Source of the DNA: an uncultured Synergistales bacterium
GTDB lineage: Bacteria; Synergistota; Synergistia; Synergistales; Aminobacteriaceae
Reading direction: 5' to 3'
Length of the DNA: 21,756 nt
Assembly: GCA_937957815.1 (NCBI GenBank)
Contig: CALFXN010000052.1
Location: forward strand, 1-21,756
Within the stretch, counting starts at the first letter, position 1. Every line of letters starts with the position of its first letter. The notes under the pieces were generated by a model, which saw nothing but the letters and a program-made list of their open reading frames with translations, searched no databases and was not told the origin of the DNA. This document shows, piece after piece, positions 18,259 through 21,756 of the stretch. Made by a program: the position numbers and the translations under genes.

Positions 18259-18298
18259 TTCCAACCCTCCTCGAGGCGCTCTGCTTTGAAGCGTAGAT

Positions 18299-18326
18299 AT
18301 TGTACCGAAAAGCGTCGTGAACTCAA
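18299..18326 (-). promoter_or_regulatory. Promoter for lptA-lptB
   Basis: The minus strand reads TTGAGT, 16 bases, TACAAT, in the 80-base gap between the end of thrB and lptA. The predicted transcript starts about 35 bases before the lptA ATG. It suggests that lptAB is not dependent on the thr operon. Confidence 0.55.
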
Positions 18327-18338
18327 AGAGAGAACCAC

Positions 18339-19796
18339 TCAGTCTTCATCCGGACCGACGAAGAATTCGGAGAGCGCCCGCACGGCCTCCTCCGCATCTG
18401 ACGACGCGACCACACACGTTACCTCGCGGGATGATGCTCCGATCATGTCGATGTTGACCCGCCTGTCGGCAAGAACAGAGAACATCCTCGACGCGATCGC
18501 GGTTCCTTCGCTGAACTGCTCGCCCGACACGGTAACCTTGGCGATTTCGGTATCGTAGGTGACCCCCTGTGCCTCGATCTCTCCGGCAAATTGCCGCGTA
18601 ATGTCGATGGCCAGACTGAGGTCTTTCGACCGGACGAGAAAAGCGATGTCGTTTACCTGTCCTCTCATGACGCTCTGGACGATCATATCCGTCGCGACTC
18701 CGGAATCGGCCAGTTCGGAAAACAGACGAGAAGCCACTCCGGGAACATCCGGCACTCCCAGAACCGCAATCTTCACGACGCCCCGATCATTCTGAACCGA
18801 CGTCACGCACGATCCCGCAGGGAAAACCATCCGACGCATTCCTCCAGTCCTGAGGGGATGGTAGAATCCAGCCCCGGAGATGTTTTTCTGAACGGTCGCC
18901 CCATGCCTGTCCTCCGAAAGCATGAAGAACCTGGAGCGAACTCCGTTTCTCGTAAAGACGGCGCACATACGCCGTGCCACTTCCTCGGGATTCCGGGAAC
19001 TGAACGCGATAACACTCGGCCCGGAACCGCTGATCGCGACTCCTGAACACCCCGGAATGCTCCGAACCTCCCGAAGAATCTCCTCCCCTCCCGGGAAGAG
19101 CTTCGCACGGAACGGCTGGTGAAGGCGATCTTCCATCGCCCACGGAAGATGCTTCCAGTTGCCGGTCGCCCACGATGCCGCGAGGAGAGCCGAACGACTG
19201 AGATTATAGACCGCGTCCTTGAGCGGAACGTATTCCGGAAGGGCCTTGCGGGCTTCGGCCGTACTCACTTCAACGGCCGGAACGGCGACGACCGCCGAAA
19301 TCGACACAGGCAACCGCGGCATCCGGACATAGCGCAAATCCGTGCCATCCCAACAGCTGACGACCATGCCGCCGATACATGAGGGAACCACATTGTCCGG
19401 ATGGCCCTCCATGCGAACCATCAGCGTGAGCAATTCATCGAGAGAGAGAGGACGGTCGCGCAAGGCGTTCGCAAGGCAAACGCCGCCGACAACCGCGCTC
19501 GAGGAGCTCCCGAGCCCACGACACAGGGGTATCACGTTCAGACAGCGTAACCGCAGCCCCGGAGGCACAAACCCCCATTCGCGACACGCCGTCTCGTAAC
19601 ATTCGATAAAAAGATTTTTCTTCGAACTGCCGAGTTCCCCGCTTCCCTCCCCTACGATCTCGGTTTCGTAGCGACCGGCCGGAAGGAGTTCATCGACATC
19701 GAACACGTTGTACAGCGTAAGCGACAATCCGACGGCATCGAATCCCGACCCCAGGTTCGCACTCGACGCAGGCACCCTGATCCGCAGCAGGCTCAT
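18339..19796 (-). CDS. thrB: Homoserine kinase ThrB fused to two C-terminal ACT domains
   Basis: Residues 1 to about 303 form a complete GHMP-family homoserine kinase (homoserine + ATP to O-phosphohomoserine, in threonine synthesis). Motifs are VPASSANLGSGFDAVGLSL, the ATP loop PLCRGLGSSSSAVVGGV (residues 90-106), MEGHPDNVVPSCIGG and GCSGVAISGSGPSVIAF. Usual ThrB proteins end here at about 300 residues. This one continues to 485 with two ACT domains (about 340-405 and 418-480) resembling the aspartokinase regulatory tail. The first has VKIAVLGVPDVPGVASRLFSELADSGV, read in segments, and DMIVQSV; the second has IAKVTVSG, IASRMFSVLADRRVNIDMI and DAEEAVRALSEFF. One uninterrupted frame covers both halves. 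The ATG overlaps the thrC stop (ATGA). Allosteric control by an amino acid is inferred, not shown. Confidence 0.93.
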   Translation of the reverse strand: MSLLRIRVPASSANLGSGFDAVGLSLTLYNVFDVDELLPAGRYETEIVGEGSGELGSSKKNLFIECYETACREWGFVPPGLRLRCLNVIPLCRGLGSSSSAVVGGVCLANALRDRPLSLDELLTLMVRMEGHPDNVVPSCIGGMVVSCWDGTDLRYVRMPRLPVSISAVVAVPAVEVSTAEARKALPEYVPLKDAVYNLSRSALLAASWATGNWKHLPWAMEDRLHQPFRAKLFPGGEEILREVRSIPGCSGVAISGSGPSVIAFSSRNPEEVARRMCAVFTRNGVRSRFFMLSEDRHGATVQKNISGAGFYHPLRTGGMRRMVFPAGSCVTSVQNDRGVVKIAVLGVPDVPGVASRLFSELADSGVATDMIVQSVMRGQVNDIAFLVRSKDLSLAIDITRQFAGEIEAQGVTYDTEIAKVTVSGEQFSEGTAIASRMFSVLADRRVNIDMIGASSREVTCVVASSDAEEAVRALSEFFVGPDED

Positions 19797-20839
19797 CGGG
19801 ACAGAACCTCCAGGATAGCTTCCCAGCTTCCGGCAACGCTGACCGGCTCGGGGAGATAGTGCATCGGCGCTTCCGGATCCTTTAGACCGTTCCCCGTCAG
19901 GACAAGAACGCCTTTCGTACCTCTCTGTATCTTGCGGTTGCGGGCAAGCCTGAGAAAAGCCGCCAGCGTCGCACAGGATGCCGGTTCCGCGAAAATTCCC
20001 TCAGTCGAAGCGAGCAGACGCTGCGCATCGAGGATTTCCCGGTCCGAAACGGAGAGAAACATTCCGTTTGTCAGTTCGACGGCGCGTTTCGCCTTGTCCG
20101 CGCTCACGGGGTTGCCGATGCGGATCGCCGTGGCAAGGGTTTCCGGCTGAATGACAGGCACTCCTCGAACCATCGGGGCGGCTCCTTCGGCCTGAACTCC
20201 GATCAGACGCGGAAGTCTCGTCGATCTCCCCGTTTCCTTGTAAAATTCGAATCCCGCGCAGTACGCGCTGATGTTCCCCGCGTTCCCGACGGGAATCATG
20301 AGCCAGTCAGGAGCGTCCGACAAATCGTCGCAGATCTCCCAAGAGGAAGATCGCTGTCCCCAGAGTCGATACGGATTGACGGAATTGACCAGCGTAATAC
20401 CGAGCTCATCGGCCGCCTTTCTCGCGAACTGAAGGGCGATATCGAAATTCCCTTCGACACAGACAGCTCTGGCACCGAACGCCAAAGCCTGCGAGAGCTT
20501 TCCAAGCGCGACCTTTCCCTTGGGCAGAAGCACGGTACACCGGATCCCGGCCGCAGCCGCGTATGCGGCTGCCGATGCAGACGTATTACCGGTCGAGGCA
20601 CACACGATACCCTTCGCGCCGTCCTCGAGCGCCTTCGCCACCGCGAGGACCATTCCGCGATCCTTGAAGGATCCCGTCGGATTCGCACCCTCAACTTTTG
20701 CGTATACCTCGACTCCCGCCTCTTCCCCGACGCGGAGCAGTCGGACAAGCGGCGTCGATCCCTCACATAGGGACAGGTTCGGCGTTTTCGGAGTCACCGG
20801 AAGAAAATCACCGTATCGCTGGAGTATTCCTGTTCGCAT
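19793..20839 (-). CDS. thrC: Threonine synthase
   Basis: ThrC is the PLP enzyme converting O-phosphohomoserine to threonine, the step after ThrB. The 348-residue product is the shorter, Bacillus/archaeal-style form. It shows LCEGSTPLVRL, the PLP-lysine motif GANPTGSFKDRGM, CASTGNTSASAAAYAAAAGI, LVNSVNPYRLWGQRSSSWEI, PVGNAGNISAYCAGF and FAEPASCATLAAFL. The common GQKTAAFEI stretch is replaced here by GQRSSSWEI, a mild variation. A GTG at 20848 is open, but the ATG three codons later (20837-20839) has AGGAAGG 8 bases upstream and is preferred. The stop overlaps the thrB start, indicating coupled translation. An intrinsic terminator ends only about 20 bases before this start, so expression probably involves attenuation or readthrough. 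Confidence 0.96.
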   Translation of the reverse strand: MRTGILQRYGDFLPVTPKTPNLSLCEGSTPLVRLLRVGEEAGVEVYAKVEGANPTGSFKDRGMVLAVAKALEDGAKGIVCASTGNTSASAAAYAAAAGIRCTVLLPKGKVALGKLSQALAFGARAVCVEGNFDIALQFARKAADELGITLVNSVNPYRLWGQRSSSWEICDDLSDAPDWLMIPVGNAGNISAYCAGFEFYKETGRSTRLPRLIGVQAEGAAPMVRGVPVIQPETLATAIRIGNPVSADKAKRAVELTNGMFLSVSDREILDAQRLLASTEGIFAEPASCATLAAFLRLARNRKIQRGTKGVLVLTGNGLKDPEAPMHYLPEPVSVAGSWEAILEVLSR

Positions 20840-20859
20840 CCAATCCACCTTCCTGAACG

Positions 20860-20898
20860 AAAAAACGGCCTCCCTCGACGAAAGCCGGAAGAAGGCCG
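20860..20898 (-). terminator. Terminator/attenuator immediately before thrC
   Basis: Arms 20866-20873 and 20891-20898 pair over 8 bp (one G-T wobble, mostly G/C) and are followed on the minus strand by exactly six T (20860-20865). The thrC ribosome binding site begins almost directly after the T run and the start codon is about 20 bases on. There is no room for a promoter between them, so thrC transcripts must cross this element. It could also serve as the terminator of the upstream aldolase transcript. Confidence 0.75.
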
Positions 20899-20907
20899 CT
20901 CCTCTCA

Positions 20908-20958
20908 GGAATCACGATTTCGGAGGGACCCGATCATTCCGTGCGATGTCCGACATCG
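20908..20958 (-). other. Structured leader upstream of the thrC attenuator
   Basis: Two possible hairpins precede the terminator. One has arms 20944-20949 and 20953-20958 (6 bp, 3-base loop). A longer interrupted stem spans 20908-20940: 5 bp outer, 3 bp middle, 3 bp inner. The loop of the second (20923-20928) is complementary to 20871-20876 in the terminator, so an alternative pairing is possible. I see no T-box sequence, known riboswitch core or Thr-rich leader peptide. Confidence 0.35.
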
Positions 20959-20970
20959 GGAGGTTCGGAT

Positions 20971-21756
20971 TCAATCCGAATAATCGGCGCCGCTCGTATG
21001 TTCCTGCTGAACCATTTCTGGCGAGAACTCGCTTCTCTTGTGCAGAACCTGCCGCTCCGGAGCGGCATTGTCATATCGGCGCCTTCCGATCGTCTCGACA
21101 ACCTTTTCGGCCGTACCTTCAGCGTGAAACGCCTTCAGGAAGCGCGTCGCCCATTCTTCCGTCTCCGCAACGATGCGATCGATACACGGTTTCGGCTCGT
21201 TCATGATCGCCTCGCCAAAAGGCAGATTCGCTTTTTTGTAATCCCCGCTCTTCCGGCTGTATTTCTTTCCGTCGGCCCAATCGACGATCTGGTTCCAAAG
21301 GTCCGTGGAAATTCCACGGTCGGTCTCTTTAACGTAGGAGCCGTTCTCGATGACAGCATTCCCGGTATCAAGGTCCATCTTCAGACCGAAAACAATGTTC
21401 TGGAAAAGAGTCGCTACGTTCCCTTTGGCGATTCCGTAACGATTGAAACGTGAGACTTTCGCGAGCGGCGTCCCCGAGATGCCATGTTGCGCGATAGACA
21501 CTCCGTACGGACGAATCGCATTGGCAATCTCAAGCGTACGGTCGAGATCGATCCCCTCATGCTGCCCTGTCGACGTGTCGTACGTTCCGTGCAGACTTCC
21601 GTTCGAAATCGCGAGAAGGTCAGGGTTGATCCCCCACGAGTTCAACCCACCGATGAAAAAGAGCGCTTCCCTGACCGTTGACAATTCTCCGGGACCCTTT
21701 ATTTCTCCAACCTCGACCTCGAGCCCGAGATATGACGGAATGCTCATACAGACATC
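20971..21756 (-). CDS. Class II fructose-bisphosphate aldolase-like protein, C-terminal part (5' end beyond window)
   Basis: About 261 codons are visible and the frame is open to the window edge. The first visible methionine (21747) lies inside a domain, because SYLGLEVEVGEIKG corresponds to the mid-protein LEVEVGEIGG-type stretch of class II aldolases. Further features are the zinc-ligand region ISNGSLHGTYDTSTG and the second His in VSIAQHGISGTPLAKV. A G-K-N-ATLFQN stretch fits the phosphate-binding region, and the tail is rich in charged residues. The family cleaves fructose-1,6-bisphosphate to dihydroxyacetone phosphate and glyceraldehyde-3-phosphate, or related sugar phosphates. The C-terminal extension (about 100 residues after the core) resembles a longer subgroup, so the exact substrate is not certain. 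It is upstream of thrC on the same strand, 131 bases away. Confidence 0.82.
   Translation of the reverse strand, partial: DVCMSIPSYLGLEVEVGEIKGPGELSTVREALFFIGGLNSWGINPDLLAISNGSLHGTYDTSTGQHEGIDLDRTLEIANAIRPYGVSIAQHGISGTPLAKVSRFNRYGIAKGNVATLFQNIVFGLKMDLDTGNAVIENGSYVKETDRGISTDLWNQIVDWADGKKYSRKSGDYKKANLPFGEAIMNEPKPCIDRIVAETEEWATRFLKAFHAEGTAEKVVETIGRRRYDNAAPERQVLHKRSEFSPEMVQQEHTSGADYSD

Noticed and set aside
20898..20940. Ten-codon open frame (MIGSLRNRDS) in the thrC leader as a leader peptide
   Set aside because: It contains no Thr or Ile codon run and has no convincing ribosome binding site, so classical threonine attenuation by a leader peptide is not supported.
20860..20970. T-box or known riboswitch upstream of thrC
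   Set aside because: I looked for the T-box sequence and other common riboswitch cores by eye and found none; the element is kept only as a structured leader with a terminator.

Overview
This 21.8 kb window reads as an ordinary, gene-dense bacterial chromosome segment of moderately high GC. Nearly all of it is housekeeping genes on the minus strand, with one plus-strand gene. The gene set suggests an anaerobic, diderm (LPS-exporting) bacterium. LptA, LptB, MurJ, SecD and YajC point to an outer-membrane cell. Rex, a K+-dependent-type membrane pyrophosphatase and a hydrogenase maturation protease point to fermentative or anaerobic energy metabolism. HrcA/CIRCE control of groESL and a RqcP-type S4 protein are also present. 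My best guess is the phylum Synergistota, but this rests on general gene content and protein style, not on a search.

Layout from low to high coordinates (minus-strand transcription runs from high to low): (1) yajC-secD, with a strong hairpin between the two genes; secD is cut by the window edge. (2) A likely operon dnaG - rqcP-like - eno - ridA - rex, joining primase, ribosome rescue, glycolysis, enamine/imine detoxification and the NADH/NAD+ sensor. (3) hppA, with a good sigma70-type promoter and its own terminator-like hairpin. (4) guaA followed by an AI-2E family permease gene. (5) groES-groEL, with a promoter, a perfect CIRCE operator and a strong terminator. (6) murJ - unknown exported protein - tsaD, the last two coupled by an ATGA overlap. 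(7) A plus-strand hycI-type protease gene, back-to-back with murJ and overlapping the 3' end of lptB. (8) lptA-lptB with their own promoter. (9) thrC-thrB, coupled by ATGA, in which ThrB carries a C-terminal pair of aspartokinase-like ACT domains; an intrinsic terminator lies only about 20 nt before the thrC start codon. (10) The C-terminal part of a class II fructose-bisphosphate aldolase-like gene, cut by the right edge.

I found no mobile element, CRISPR array, tRNA, rRNA or phage gene, and no gene-free stretch over 150 bases. I do not see a dramatic new system. The points that deserve a second look are the ThrB-ACT-ACT fusion together with the apparent attenuator in front of thrC, the small exported protein coupled to tsaD, and the isolated hydrogenase protease gene in antisense orientation.
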